Positions 1 to 7,988 of a DNA stretch of 38,369 nt are shown one piece after another. The notes under the pieces were generated by a model. The model did not search any database and was not told where the DNA came from. It saw nothing but the letters and a program-made list of their open reading frames with translations. The position numbers and the translations under genes are program-made. The stretch comes from Paragemmobacter kunshanensis (GTDB taxonomy: Bacteria > Pseudomonadota > Alphaproteobacteria > Rhodobacterales > Rhodobacteraceae): contig NZ_JAALFE010000027.1 of assembly GCF_011059185.1 (NCBI RefSeq), positions 1 to 38,369 on the forward strand, read 5' to 3'. Positions within the stretch are counted from its first letter, which is position 1, and the number at the start of each line of letters is the position of its first letter.

Positions 1-120
1 CATCTGCGCTGAACATCAACGGCTTTCTGCGCCACCCCGAAAGAAAGGGCTTGCAAAATGTGCTGCGATTAGACGACCCCCTGCCGGGGCAACCACGGCC
101 GCGCCCCTGTTTTCCCTATG
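1..120. other. Left edge, no gene supported
   Basis: This is the stretch beyond the stop codon of the diguanylate cyclase on the minus strand. One plus-strand frame stays open from the window edge into the antisense of the cyclase gene, but the residues become Pro/Arg-rich, as expected for an antisense shadow. I see no convincing terminator. The tail of a neighbouring gene could end here, but nothing in the sequence decides it. Confidence 0.3.
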
Positions 121-1098
121 TCATCCCGACTCCATCCACGGCTCCCACAAAAGCGCCCTGCCCCGGCCTGCGCGCTTTGCCGCGTAAAGCGCGGCATCGG
201 CATGGGCGAAAAGCTCGGAAATGGCGGCTTCCGGGGCCTGCCGGGCCAGAACCAGCCCCGCGCTGCCGCCGATCCGGCAGATCTCTGCGCCAAAGGCGAT
301 GGGCTCGGACAGCCGCTCGATGATCCGGGCAATCCGGCGCAGCGCAGGTTCCGGCGCCTTCATGCCCGGCAGCAGCAGCACGAATTCATCCCCCCCGATC
401 CGCGCCGCCGTATCCCCGGCACGGCATTCCTCGATCAGGATGCGCGCGACCTGCACCAGAACATGATCCCCCGCCGCGTGGCCAAGACCATCATTCACCT
501 GCTTGAACCGGTCCAGATCCAGATGCACCAGCGCAAAATCGCCCGTGCCCAGCGCCTCGATCGCCAGATCCAGCCCCCGGCGGTTGCGCAGGCCGGTCAG
601 GGCATCGGTCAGGGCCTGTTCTTCGGCCATCACCTTGTCGCCCTGCAGCCGGGCGTTCATCGCCCGCAACTCCTCCAGCACGGCAGTCTTGGCCTCATAG
701 AGGTAAAGCAGTTCCACCGTCAGATCCGTGGGCGCGAAATCGGCCTCTGTCAGGGCAAAGCGGCTGACGGCCTCGACCACGCCGATGCCGAAGGACAGGT
801 TGATCAGCGCCCCCTCCCCCATCGGCACGGCAAGGCCGCGAAAGGCCAGGTCCGCCCGCAGGCGCGATTGCAGATGCACCCGCCCCCCGCCCGCCAGCAG
901 ATCCGGGACCGATGTCACCGCCGCGCCATGGCGCAGGGTGAACAGGTCGCCCGCCTGCGCGCCCTCTTCGCCCGCTTCGGGGATCAGTCGCGCCAGCGTG
1001 CTGCCGGCCGAGATCACCCCCCCCGCCGCATCCAGCGCCAGATGCATGGGCATCAGCCGGTTCAGCGCCGCGCAGTCCAGTTCAAGGCGCCGGGTCAT
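121..1098 (-). CDS. HNOBA-GGDEF diguanylate cyclase
   Basis: This 325-residue protein is predicted to make cyclic di-GMP from two GTP. Residues 1-130 resemble the H-NOX-associated (HNOBA, PAS-like) domain that follows H-NOX in soluble guanylate cyclases. A helical linker (about 130-160) leads into a GGDEF domain with an intact GGDEF motif at 235-239. The RxxD product-inhibition site (RAGD, 226-229) lies exactly five residues before it, so both activity and feedback inhibition look preserved. There is no transmembrane segment, so it should be cytoplasmic. The start codon overlaps the stop of the upstream H-NOX-like gene by 4 bp (ATGA), which implies translational coupling and a two-protein signalling complex. 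Domain assignment is family knowledge; control by the neighbour is inference. Confidence 0.9.
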   Translation of the reverse strand: MTRRLELDCAALNRLMPMHLALDAAGGVISAGSTLARLIPEAGEEGAQAGDLFTLRHGAAVTSVPDLLAGGGRVHLQSRLRADLAFRGLAVPMGEGALINLSFGIGVVEAVSRFALTEADFAPTDLTVELLYLYEAKTAVLEELRAMNARLQGDKVMAEEQALTDALTGLRNRRGLDLAIEALGTGDFALVHLDLDRFKQVNDGLGHAAGDHVLVQVARILIEECRAGDTAARIGGDEFVLLLPGMKAPEPALRRIARIIERLSEPIAFGAEICRIGGSAGLVLARQAPEAAISELFAHADAALYAAKRAGRGRALLWEPWMESG

Positions 1099-1682
1099 TC
1101 CCGCGCCCCCAGCGTGAAGCTGCGCCCTTCGGCATGGGCCGGGTCCAGCAGCCGGATCGTCACCTCTGCCGCGCCGGCACTGCCCTCCGGTCCCGCCTCC
1201 AGCAGGGCGAGCGCCCCATAATCATCCGCCATCGCCCGCAACAGCCCCCGCGCCACCGCCCCGGCCCCGGGAAAACCGTCGCCGATCCGCAAGACGAAAC
1301 GCTGGTCGCCCAGCACCGTGACACGCATCGCAGGCAGAACCAGATCCGGCAGGGCAAGCCGCGCCCGTGCGGGCAGGTCTTCCAGCGATTGCAGGAAATC
1401 GGGGAAATCCGTGCCCCCGAAACGCAGCAGCCGCCGCACCGCCGCCCGCGACGGATGCGAGACCAGATAGGTTCCCAGATCCTCCAGCAGGCAATCGCGA
1501 TCCCGGTTCAGCCGGTCCGCGGCGACCTGCAGCAGACGTTCGGTCACCTCGGGCGGATAGGTCAGCATGGGTTCGAACCCACGCGCGGGCACGCCGGATG
1601 CCCGCGCGGCATCCTGCCAGGCCGCAGCCCCCCAGCCATCGCGCAGAAAGCACTGTATCGCCCTGTTGATCAGCCCGTTCAT
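1095..1682 (-). CDS. H-NOX (HNOB)-like sensor lacking heme ligands
   Basis: The 195-residue protein matches the H-NOX fold along its length. It opens MNGLINRAIQ like the beta subunit of soluble guanylate cyclase, and the block around 83-120 (RRLLRFGG, DFLQSLEDL, PDLVLPAMRV) is family-typical. By alignment from memory, the proximal heme histidine falls at residue 104, which is Pro here. The YxSxR heme-propionate motif region (about 131-140) reads FVLRIGDGF, so Tyr, Ser and Arg all appear missing. The fold therefore seems kept while heme binding is probably lost. It is coupled by a 4-bp overlap to an HNOBA-GGDEF cyclase, the usual H-NOX partner in bacteria. The gene may be cotranscribed with the DUF4153 gene 66 bp upstream. 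Fold is confident; the ligand, if any, is unknown. Confidence 0.85.
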   Translation of the reverse strand: MNGLINRAIQCFLRDGWGAAAWQDAARASGVPARGFEPMLTYPPEVTERLLQVAADRLNRDRDCLLEDLGTYLVSHPSRAAVRRLLRFGGTDFPDFLQSLEDLPARARLALPDLVLPAMRVTVLGDQRFVLRIGDGFPGAGAVARGLLRAMADDYGALALLEAGPEGSAGAAEVTIRLLDPAHAEGRSFTLGARE

Positions 1683-1748
1683 CGCCTGCGCGGCCTCCCT
1701 GTCCTGCCGGTCCGCAGCACAGGATCACGCAATCGGATCAACAAATCC

Positions 1749-3524
1749 TTACGGCAGCAGCAGAATGCCCCCGGCCATGTCCAGCATGTTCACGGGCGCA
1801 GGCTGCAGGCCGGGCACGCCTTCCTGCAGGGAAGCGATCAGCGCGGCACCCGCCTCGCGATCTGCCAGCATGCCCGTCATCGCCGCGACAGACCGGCGCT
1901 GCACCGCGCCGCCCTGAAGTGCCAGCCCTTCATAGCGCATGAACCCCTCGGGGCCGCGCAGCAGGACCAGCGCCTCCTCGCCCGGCAGATCGGGCAGGAA
2001 ATCGGCCAGCAGCATCACGCAGCCGGGCCGCTCTGCCTGCCCCGGCAGGGGCGTCCGGCAGGCATCGACCCAGGCCTGCAACTCCTGCGCCCCGATCCCC
2101 GCCAGCAGCCGGTCACGGCCCGCCGTCGCCCCGGCAGGCTGCACCGGCAGGATGGCCCGCAACTGCGCCAGCATCGCCTCGGCCTCCTGCGCGGCGGTCT
2201 GCGGGTCGGCACTGCCCGCGCGCTCGCCCTGGCGTGCCTCCAGCCGCGCGGCCAGGTCCGCCTGCCCCGCATCCTGCGCCAGCACCTCCAGCCGCGCCAG
2301 CGCCGCGCGCCCCGGCAGGCCCCAGCGCTCCAGCGCCGCCAGGTCCAGATCCGCCGCCGCAACCTCCCCCGCCTCGAACCGCAGAACCTGCGACCGCGCC
2401 GAAATCGCCTCGGCGTTCAGAAGCGGGCTCAGCCACAGCGCGGCCGCCGCCATCGCCGCCCCCGCCATCACCATGTTCGCGCGCCGCAGCCCGCCCCGCC
2501 AGGCGGCAGCGCCCCGCAGCCCGCCCTGCAGCAGCGCCAGAAGATACAGCGCCGCATGGCCAGCCGCCAGCAGCACCAACCCCGCCACGAAAACCCGCCC
2601 CGGCGTCCAGCCATGCTGCGCCACCCGCAGCCAGACCGACCATGCCGCCAGCGCCACGGGCAAGGGCAGGATCGCCGCCAGCCCCTGCCCCCCCAGCACC
2701 AGCCAACGCCCCATCCCGGAGGCCTCCTCCTCATCCGTGCCGACGGTCAGCGTTGCCAGCAAGACGGCCGCCGCCGAAAGGCCCAGCAGGATCACCGCCG
2801 CGGACAGGCCCGCCGGCAGGCCCGAAAGGCCCTGCACCGGCAGCGCAAGGAAGAAGGCCAGCATCACCGCCAGAAGCGGCAGCACCAGCCAGCGCAGCGC
2901 CCGCAGCACAGGCTCTGGCGACAGCAGGTCCTCATGCTCCACCGCCAGCGCAACGCCCAGGCCCAGCGCGGCCCCCGTCACCATCCCGGGCAAGGGCCCG
3001 CCCTGCGCCAGCATCTGCTTCATCACCCCCAGCCCGACCAGCCCCATCAGGGCATCCGCGATCCAGATCACCCCCCAGACCAGCCCGGCCAGGATCCAGG
3101 CAAGGCACCCCCGCATCACCAGAAGCCAGCCTTCCCCGAAGACCGCGCCATAGTCCCGCCAGCCCGGCCCCGCCGCAGCGATCACAAAGGGCAGGGGCAG
3201 CACCGCCAGAACGAAGGCCGCGACAAAGGCAAGATCAGAGAAATGGAAGGCCGCCACCGTCTCATGCCGCATCGAGGCCATGAGCAGCATCAGCGCAACC
3301 CCCGCCGCCAGCGGCAAGGCCGCCGCGATGGCGCGCACGGTCCGCAGCGGCCCCGTCAAGGCCAGCAACAGGCCGAAGAACACCACGACAAGACTGCCCA
3401 GAAGGAACTGCATCCGCTCCGTCAGGGCCGCCTGCAGGGCAGGCAGGTCCACCAGCCACAGCGCCAGCCCCGCCAGGGCCCCGATCACAACCGGAACGGT
3501 CCGCCCCTGTTTCGGGTTCTCCAT
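1749..3524 (-). CDS. DUF4153 polytopic membrane protein
   Basis: A 591-residue inner-membrane protein resembling DUF4153 family members. The first two-thirds contain about a dozen hydrophobic segments. The last third (about residues 385-591) is a mostly soluble Ala/Leu-rich region with helical repeats. The function of the family is not established. I chose the ATG at 3524 because a GGGGGG purine tract lies just upstream and the first membrane helix follows shortly after. A longer reading to 3701 would overlap the 3' end of the methyltransferase gene and adds only Arg/Pro-rich sequence. The gene lies 66 bp upstream of the H-NOX-like gene on the same strand, so readthrough into the c-di-GMP pair is possible but not shown. 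Confidence 0.75.
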   Translation of the reverse strand: MENPKQGRTVPVVIGALAGLALWLVDLPALQAALTERMQFLLGSLVVVFFGLLLALTGPLRTVRAIAAALPLAAGVALMLLMASMRHETVAAFHFSDLAFVAAFVLAVLPLPFVIAAAGPGWRDYGAVFGEGWLLVMRGCLAWILAGLVWGVIWIADALMGLVGLGVMKQMLAQGGPLPGMVTGAALGLGVALAVEHEDLLSPEPVLRALRWLVLPLLAVMLAFFLALPVQGLSGLPAGLSAAVILLGLSAAAVLLATLTVGTDEEEASGMGRWLVLGGQGLAAILPLPVALAAWSVWLRVAQHGWTPGRVFVAGLVLLAAGHAALYLLALLQGGLRGAAAWRGGLRRANMVMAGAAMAAAALWLSPLLNAEAISARSQVLRFEAGEVAAADLDLAALERWGLPGRAALARLEVLAQDAGQADLAARLEARQGERAGSADPQTAAQEAEAMLAQLRAILPVQPAGATAGRDRLLAGIGAQELQAWVDACRTPLPGQAERPGCVMLLADFLPDLPGEEALVLLRGPEGFMRYEGLALQGGAVQRRSVAAMTGMLADREAGAALIASLQEGVPGLQPAPVNMLDMAGGILLLP

Positions 3525-3633
3525 CCGCTGCCCCCCATCTGGCCCGGCTGACGCGGGCCTTGCATCCCGCAAGGCTAGCCCGCAGGGATCGCCCCGGAAA
3601 GCGCAAACTCTGCCGGCCGGGGCGCGGCCTGCC

Positions 3634-5187
3634 TCAGAAATCGGTCGGCGCGCCGCCTTCCTGCTTGCGCCGGGCGACAAAGCGGCGCAGCTCCTCGGCA
3701 TGGTCGCCGTTCATCTCGGGCGCCTCGAATTCCTCAAGGATCTGGCGATAGATCCGATGCGCCCGCTCGGGCGTCCAGACCGATCCGCCCTGCTGCCAGG
3801 CCTCGTAATTGCGCCAGTCGCTGACGAAGGGCGCATAGAAGGCGGTCGTATAGCGGTCCTGGGTATGCTGGCAGCCGAAATAATGCCCGCCCGCCCCCAC
3901 TTCGCGGATCGCGTCAAAGGCCAGATCCTCGTCCGTGGTGGCAAAGGTCGCCTCTTCGAAATAGCGCTGGATCATCTGCAGCACTTCGCAATCCATCACG
4001 AACTTCTCGGGGCTCGCGATCAGCCCGCCCTCCAGCCAGCCCGCCGCGTGATAGACCATGTTGGTCCGCGACTGCACCGCCGCCCACAGGCTGTTCGAGG
4101 TTTCCCACATCGCCTGCCCGTCCGGCACATTCGCGGCGCAAACCCCCGAAGACCGCAGGGGCAGCTTGTAGAAGCGCACCAGTTGCCCCGTCATCTGCGT
4201 GGCGCGCATGTATTCCGGCGTGCCAAAGGCGGGCGCGCCCGACTTCATGTCGACATTTGATGTGAAAGTGCCAATCGCAACCGGGCAACCGGGGGCAATA
4301 TATTGCAAAAGGGCAATCGCCGCCAAAGCCTCGGCCAGCGACAGCGCCACCGCCCCCGCCATCGTGACCGGCGCCATCGCACCGGCCAGCGTGAAGGGCG
4401 TCACCACCACGGGCTGCCCCCGCCGGGCCAGCCGCATCGCCCCGTCCAGCATCGGGAAGTCATGCTTCAAGGGCGAGACAGAGTTGATGTTGGTATACAT
4501 CCGCGGCTTGGCGCGGAACTCCTCCTCGCTCAGCCCCCCCGCGATGCGCGTCATCTCCATGACGTCTTCCACCCGCTCCGCGCCCAGCGAATAGGCGTGA
4601 ACGACCTTGTCCGTCAGCGTCAGCTTTTCATACAGGCAGTCGAGGTGGCGCACCGAGGGGTGGATGTCGATCGGCTCCACCGGATAGCCGCCCGCGATAT
4701 GGATGCAGTTGAAATACTGCGTCAGCTTCATGAATTCCTTGAAGGTCTCGAAATCGCCAGACCGCTTGCCGCGCTCCATGTCCCAGGCATTCGGCGGGGA
4801 CGAGACATTGACAAAGACCATGTGCTTGCCGCCGATCACCAGTTCCCGCTCGGGATTGCGCGGGGTGATGGTGAATTCGGAAGGTGCCTTCGACAGCATC
4901 TCCATGACAAACTCTTCGTCCATGCGGACATTCGTGCCATCGACACGGCATCCCGCGCGGCGCAGATGCTCCACCGCCTCGGGGTTCAGGAATTCGATCC
5001 CGATCTCCTTCAGGATGCGCATCGCCGTCTTGTGGATCCGCAGCACACCCTCGGCATCCAGCGGCTCCACCGGCGCATCGGGATTGACGGGGATGCGCCA
5101 GGGCATCTGGTCGATCACCGCCGTCCCCGCGCGCAGCTTGTTTCCGGCACGCCCCCCGGCGCGGCGTTTGCGCGGCTCTTCGTTCAT
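3634..5187 (-). CDS. MttB-family corrinoid-dependent methyltransferase
   Basis: This 517-residue protein belongs to the trimethylamine methyltransferase (MttB, COG5598) superfamily, whose members move a methyl group from a quaternary or tertiary amine to a corrinoid protein. The reading frame is uninterrupted, with no in-frame amber codon, so it is a non-pyrrolysine member. Characterised relatives of that type act on compounds such as glycine betaine. The segments IPVNPDAP, GGYPVEPIDIHP, VTPFTLAGAMAPVT and VGAGGHYFGCQHT fit the TIM-barrel family. I set the start at 5187 because GGAGGG lies about 7 bp upstream; the longer frame to 5313 adds unrelated Cys/Arg-rich sequence. No corrinoid protein or corrinoid:folate methyltransferase gene is nearby, so the substrate and partners are unknown. 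Confidence 0.87.
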   Translation of the reverse strand: MNEEPRKRRAGGRAGNKLRAGTAVIDQMPWRIPVNPDAPVEPLDAEGVLRIHKTAMRILKEIGIEFLNPEAVEHLRRAGCRVDGTNVRMDEEFVMEMLSKAPSEFTITPRNPERELVIGGKHMVFVNVSSPPNAWDMERGKRSGDFETFKEFMKLTQYFNCIHIAGGYPVEPIDIHPSVRHLDCLYEKLTLTDKVVHAYSLGAERVEDVMEMTRIAGGLSEEEFRAKPRMYTNINSVSPLKHDFPMLDGAMRLARRGQPVVVTPFTLAGAMAPVTMAGAVALSLAEALAAIALLQYIAPGCPVAIGTFTSNVDMKSGAPAFGTPEYMRATQMTGQLVRFYKLPLRSSGVCAANVPDGQAMWETSNSLWAAVQSRTNMVYHAAGWLEGGLIASPEKFVMDCEVLQMIQRYFEEATFATTDEDLAFDAIREVGAGGHYFGCQHTQDRYTTAFYAPFVSDWRNYEAWQQGGSVWTPERAHRIYRQILEEFEAPEMNGDHAEELRRFVARRKQEGGAPTDF

Positions 5188-5350
5188 GGCACCCTCCGTC
5201 GGGCAGACCAGCCCGCTTTCGGCCACCATGGCGAAGCCGCAGCGCAAAGGACACTCCAGCCACGACGCGGATATGTCGTTTTTCGCTGCAGCCCCGCCCG
5301 ATGCCCGGCCCATGGCGGCACCACGGAACGCAAAGGCGCGACATCCGCCC

Positions 5351-5372
5351 CTTCATCTTGGCAAAAATACCC
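5351..5372 (+). repeat. Intergenic repeat CTTCATCTTGGC, copy 1
   Basis: The 22-bp element starts CTTCATCTTGGC and ends AAAATACCC. It recurs almost unchanged at 14310-14331 and 19304-19325. It lies between the HAD gene's 3' end and the MttB-family gene's 5' end, both on the minus strand. Its orientation is therefore antisense to both genes, unlike the other two copies. No strong hairpin follows this copy. Confidence 0.75.
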
Positions 5373-5418
5373 AATCCACCGCCCCCACCCCGCGCAGGTG
5401 CCGGATCGGGGCGACGGG

Positions 5419-6114
5419 CTATCCCGCCAGGGCGTCGATCCAGCCGCCCAGATGGCCGATATCGGGCAGGACGGCATCGGCATGGGGGGCCAGTTCCTCG
5501 GCCCCCGCGATGCCGGTCAGCACCGCCACCGTCCGCATGCCCGCCGCGCGCCCGGCTTCCAGGTCATGGCGGCTGTCGCCCACCATCACCACCCGCGCCG
5601 GATCCAGCCCCAGTTGCCGCGCAAAGGCCGCGCACATGCCCGGCCCCGGCTTCGGCCCGTGGCCGCTGTCATATCCTGCCACATAGTCGAACAGGTCCGT
5701 CACCCCATGCGCCGCCAGATGGGCATGGGCCGTCACTTCCACATCATTGGTGGCAAGCCCGATCTTCAACCCGCGCCCGCGCAGCCCGCCCAGCACGGCG
5801 GGCAGGTCCACCGCGGGCAGCATCGGCGCGCCTTCGGCCATGCGGTTCATCCGGTCTTCCAGATCGCGCGCATCCGCCCCCGGCACCAGCGCAGCCAGCG
5901 CTGCCGAAATCTCGCCCGAAGTGCCCGCGATCACCACGCTGTCAGGCGCAAAGCGCCGCGCCACCGGATCAAAGCCGATCGCCGCGCCCAGAACGCGCGC
6001 ATCCATCCCGCTTTCCCGGGCCAGCAGATCCAGCAGATCGGCCGCCCAGGCCCCCCAACTGGCCCGGAAATCGAACAGCGTCCCGTCCTTGTCGAAGATC
6101 ACCCCGTCAATCAT
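5419..6114 (-). CDS. HAD hydrolase, phosphoglycolate phosphatase-like
   Basis: A 231-residue haloacid-dehalogenase-superfamily phosphatase. Motif I is DKDGT (Asp8 nucleophile, Asp10 acid/base). A helical cap spans roughly 15-85. Motif II is the ATND stretch, motif III is the Lys of KPGPGM, and motif IV is GDSRHD. The architecture resembles phosphoglycolate phosphatases (Gph/PGP), but these motifs alone do not fix the substrate. I chose the ATG at 6114 because motif I then lies at the usual N-terminal position and GGGAG precedes it; the extension to 6180 would abut the DUF3572 gene. That gene sits 66 bp upstream on the same strand, so the two are likely cotranscribed. Confidence 0.88.
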   Translation of the reverse strand: MIDGVIFDKDGTLFDFRASWGAWAADLLDLLARESGMDARVLGAAIGFDPVARRFAPDSVVIAGTSGEISAALAALVPGADARDLEDRMNRMAEGAPMLPAVDLPAVLGGLRGRGLKIGLATNDVEVTAHAHLAAHGVTDLFDYVAGYDSGHGPKPGPGMCAAFARQLGLDPARVVMVGDSRHDLEAGRAAGMRTVAVLTGIAGAEELAPHADAVLPDIGHLGGWIDALAG

Positions 6115-6180
6115 CCCGCGCGCTCCCGCCTGCCTGCCCTGCTCGCCGCCATCTTTGGCCCCTGCCCCGCGCATTTGCAA

Positions 6181-6459
6181 TCACGTCCAGTGCATCGCCT
6201 GCCCGCCCGGCAGCGCCGCGCGCGCCTGCATCGGCATCCCGTAGCCGATCCCCGCCGCATCGCAGAAGTCGATGATCCAGGCATCCTCCATCAGCAGGAA
6301 ATCCAGCACCGCGCCCAGAAAGGCCGCATCCCCCGCCGCCACCGCGATATCCTGCGCCGTGGCCCCGCTGTCGCCCAGGAACCGCGTGAAAAGCGCCTCC
6401 TGCCCCGCCAGCCATCCCAGCGCCTGCAAGGCCAGCGTCTCTGCCCCGTCTCGTGTCAC
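6181..6459 (-). CDS. DUF3572 protein
   Basis: This small cytoplasmic protein of 92 residues matches DUF3572, a family common in alphaproteobacteria. Recognisable stretches are ALGWLAGQE, FLGAVLDFLLMEDAW and the C-terminal ARAALPGG followed by HWT. It begins with GTG at 6457-6459, preceded by a GGGGGGTAAG ribosome-binding site. No function is established for the family. It is divergent from the PleD-like gene, and the 147 bp between them holds an ordered repeat array (6508-6562) that could serve either promoter. Confidence 0.85.
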   Translation of the reverse strand: MTRDGAETLALQALGWLAGQEALFTRFLGDSGATAQDIAVAAGDAAFLGAVLDFLLMEDAWIIDFCDAAGIGYGMPMQARAALPGGQAMHWT

Positions 6460-6507
6460 CTTACCCCCCGGAAACCGCCGGCCACCTCACAATGGCCGGA
6501 AAAAGAT

Positions 6508-6525
6508 CAGATTGAACCCAATCTG
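6508..6525. promoter_or_regulatory. Inverted repeat in divergent promoter
   Basis: CAGATT and AATCTG form 6-bp arms around a 6-bp spacer, directly next to the 11-bp-period half-site array. It lies between the DUF3572 and PleD-like genes. It may be an operator half of the same control region, but no regulator is identified. Confidence 0.35.
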
Positions 6526-6562
6526 GTAACAAGTCGTTAACAGGTTGGTAACGGTTGCTGAA
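6526..6562 (+). promoter_or_regulatory. CtrA-like tandem half-sites, 11-bp period
   Basis: Four half-sites occur at exact 11-bp steps: GTAAC (6526), TTAAC (6537), GTAAC (6548) and TGAAC (6559). The CtrA consensus in alphaproteobacteria is TTAA-N7-TTAA, which also has an 11-bp step. Here the overlapping pairs read GTAA-N7-TTAA and TTAA-N7-GTAA. The array ends 44 bp before the PleD-like start codon. CtrA control is inference from spacing and half-site identity. Confidence 0.5.
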
Positions 6563-6606
6563 CCAAACTCTCGCACGGATGCAGGGAAAGGTTGCCAGGT
6601 TTCGCG

Positions 6607-7941
6607 ATGGCAGGCAGGATTCTGATCGTGGACGATGTCGCGACGAACCGCATCGTGATGAAGGTGCGTCTTGCGACCAGTAGGCACGCCACCCTTCTCG
6701 CCGCCGACGGGATCGAGGCGCTGCGCCTCACCCGCGAATGCCACCCCGATCTCGTGCTGCTCGATCTCGACCTGCCCGCGATGGACGGCCTCTCGGTGCT
6801 GCGGGCCCTGCGCGCCGATCCGGCCAGCCGCGACATTCCCGTGATCGTCCATACCGCCACCCCGCTGGCCGAGGCCCGCCTCGCCGCGCTGCGGGCCGGG
6901 GCGGATGATGTCTTTGCCAAACCCGCGGATGAACGCCTGCTTCTGGCCCGCATCCGCAACCTTCTGCGCCGCCGCGACCCGGCCGAGACGATGCAATCCC
7001 CGCTCTTTGCGTTGCAGGAACAGGCCGATCCCTTCGATTGGCCAGGCCTTGTGGCGATGACGGGCTTCGCGGCCGAAGGCGGGCACCGCCTCGCCCGGTT
7101 GCTGGCCCCCCTCCTGCCGCATCGCCTGCACCCTGTCGCGGCGGCGGGCCTGCCCGCCGATCCCCCTGACGCCTGGCTGATCGACGCGACCGCAGGCCCC
7201 GTCAACCCCGCCTATGCCCTGCTGTCGGAACTGCGCTCGGCCCCCGACAGCCGCCATACCGGCATCGCGGTCCTTACCGATGGCCCCGACAGCGCCGCCA
7301 TGGCCTATGATCTCGGCGCGGACGAGGCGATCTGCCCGCGCAGCCAGCCCGAGGAAATGGCCCTGCGCCTGAACGCCATGATCGCCCGCAGCCGCGCCGC
7401 CGCCCGCCATCGCGCGCAACTGCGCGACAATGTCCGCCTTGCGATGATCGACCCGCTCACCGGGCTGTTCAATCGCCGCTACGCCCTGCGCCGGATGGGG
7501 GAAATGTCGCTCGGTTCCGTCGGCGGCGGCATCGGCACCGCGACGATGATCGTGGATATCGACCGTTTCAAGCAGATCAACGATCGCTTCGGCCATGCCG
7601 CGGGCGATGCCGTCCTGGTCGAGGTGGCGCGCCGCCTGCAGGATCACCTGACCGAAGACGATCTCATCGCCCGGATCGGCGGGGAAGAGTTCCTGATCGC
7701 CCTGCCCGACCGCGCCCTGACGCAGGCGCGCGATCTGGCCGACCGGCTGCGCGCCGCCATCCATGACCGGCCGATCGCCCTTGCCGCAGGCGAAGCCGTG
7801 ACGCTGACCATTTCCATCGGCCTCTGCCTCGCACCGCCCGGCACCCTGCCCGATGATGCCATCGACCGGGCCGACCGCGCCCTCATGTCGGCCAAGCTGC
7901 AGGGACGCAACCGCGTCATCGTCGGCCGCTCGGCGGCCTGA
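6607..7941 (+). CDS. pleD: PleD-like response regulator diguanylate cyclase
   Basis: This 444-residue protein has PleD architecture. An N-terminal receiver domain has acidic residues in VDD and phospho-acceptor Asp53 in LLDLDLP. A second, degenerate receiver-like domain spans about 140-265, and a GGDEF domain with GGEEF at 358-362 follows. It should make cyclic di-GMP when phosphorylated and dimerised. The position that normally carries the RxxD inhibition site, five residues before GGEEF, reads TEDD (349-352), so the Arg is missing. I chose the ATG at 6607, which gives the family-typical MAGRILIVDD opening; a TTG at 6592 is in frame but less likely. No cognate kinase is encoded nearby. Confidence 0.9.
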   Translation: MAGRILIVDDVATNRIVMKVRLATSRHATLLAADGIEALRLTRECHPDLVLLDLDLPAMDGLSVLRALRADPASRDIPVIVHTATPLAEARLAALRAGADDVFAKPADERLLLARIRNLLRRRDPAETMQSPLFALQEQADPFDWPGLVAMTGFAAEGGHRLARLLAPLLPHRLHPVAAAGLPADPPDAWLIDATAGPVNPAYALLSELRSAPDSRHTGIAVLTDGPDSAAMAYDLGADEAICPRSQPEEMALRLNAMIARSRAAARHRAQLRDNVRLAMIDPLTGLFNRRYALRRMGEMSLGSVGGGIGTATMIVDIDRFKQINDRFGHAAGDAVLVEVARRLQDHLTEDDLIARIGGEEFLIALPDRALTQARDLADRLRAAIHDRPIALAAGEAVTLTISIGLCLAPPGTLPDDAIDRADRALMSAKLQGRNRVIVGRSAA

Positions 7942-7970
7942 ACGCCCGTGTCACGCCGCCCGACCTGGCC

Positions 7971-7988
7971 GCCGCCCAAGCGGGCGGC
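7971..7988. terminator. GC-rich hairpin between convergent genes
   Basis: GCCGCCC and GGGCGGC form a 7-bp stem around the loop AAGC. The hairpin fills the gap between the PleD-like stop and the stop codon of the converging sensor gene. There is no T tract, so it would be a weak intrinsic or bidirectional terminator. Confidence 0.4.

Noticed and set aside
1134-3551. Very long plus-strand frame of about 805 codons
   Set aside because: It is antisense to the H-NOX-like and DUF4153 genes, is dominated by Arg, Gln, Pro and His, and shows no domain. This is the usual high-GC shadow of a minus-strand gene.
3634-5313. Pyrrolysine-containing trimethylamine methyltransferase
   Set aside because: No in-frame TAG interrupts the gene, so it is the non-pyrrolysine type.
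4303-6540. Plus-strand frame of about 745 codons
   Set aside because: Antisense to the MttB-family, HAD and DUF3572 genes, with Arg/His/Gln-rich shadow composition and no recognisable motif.
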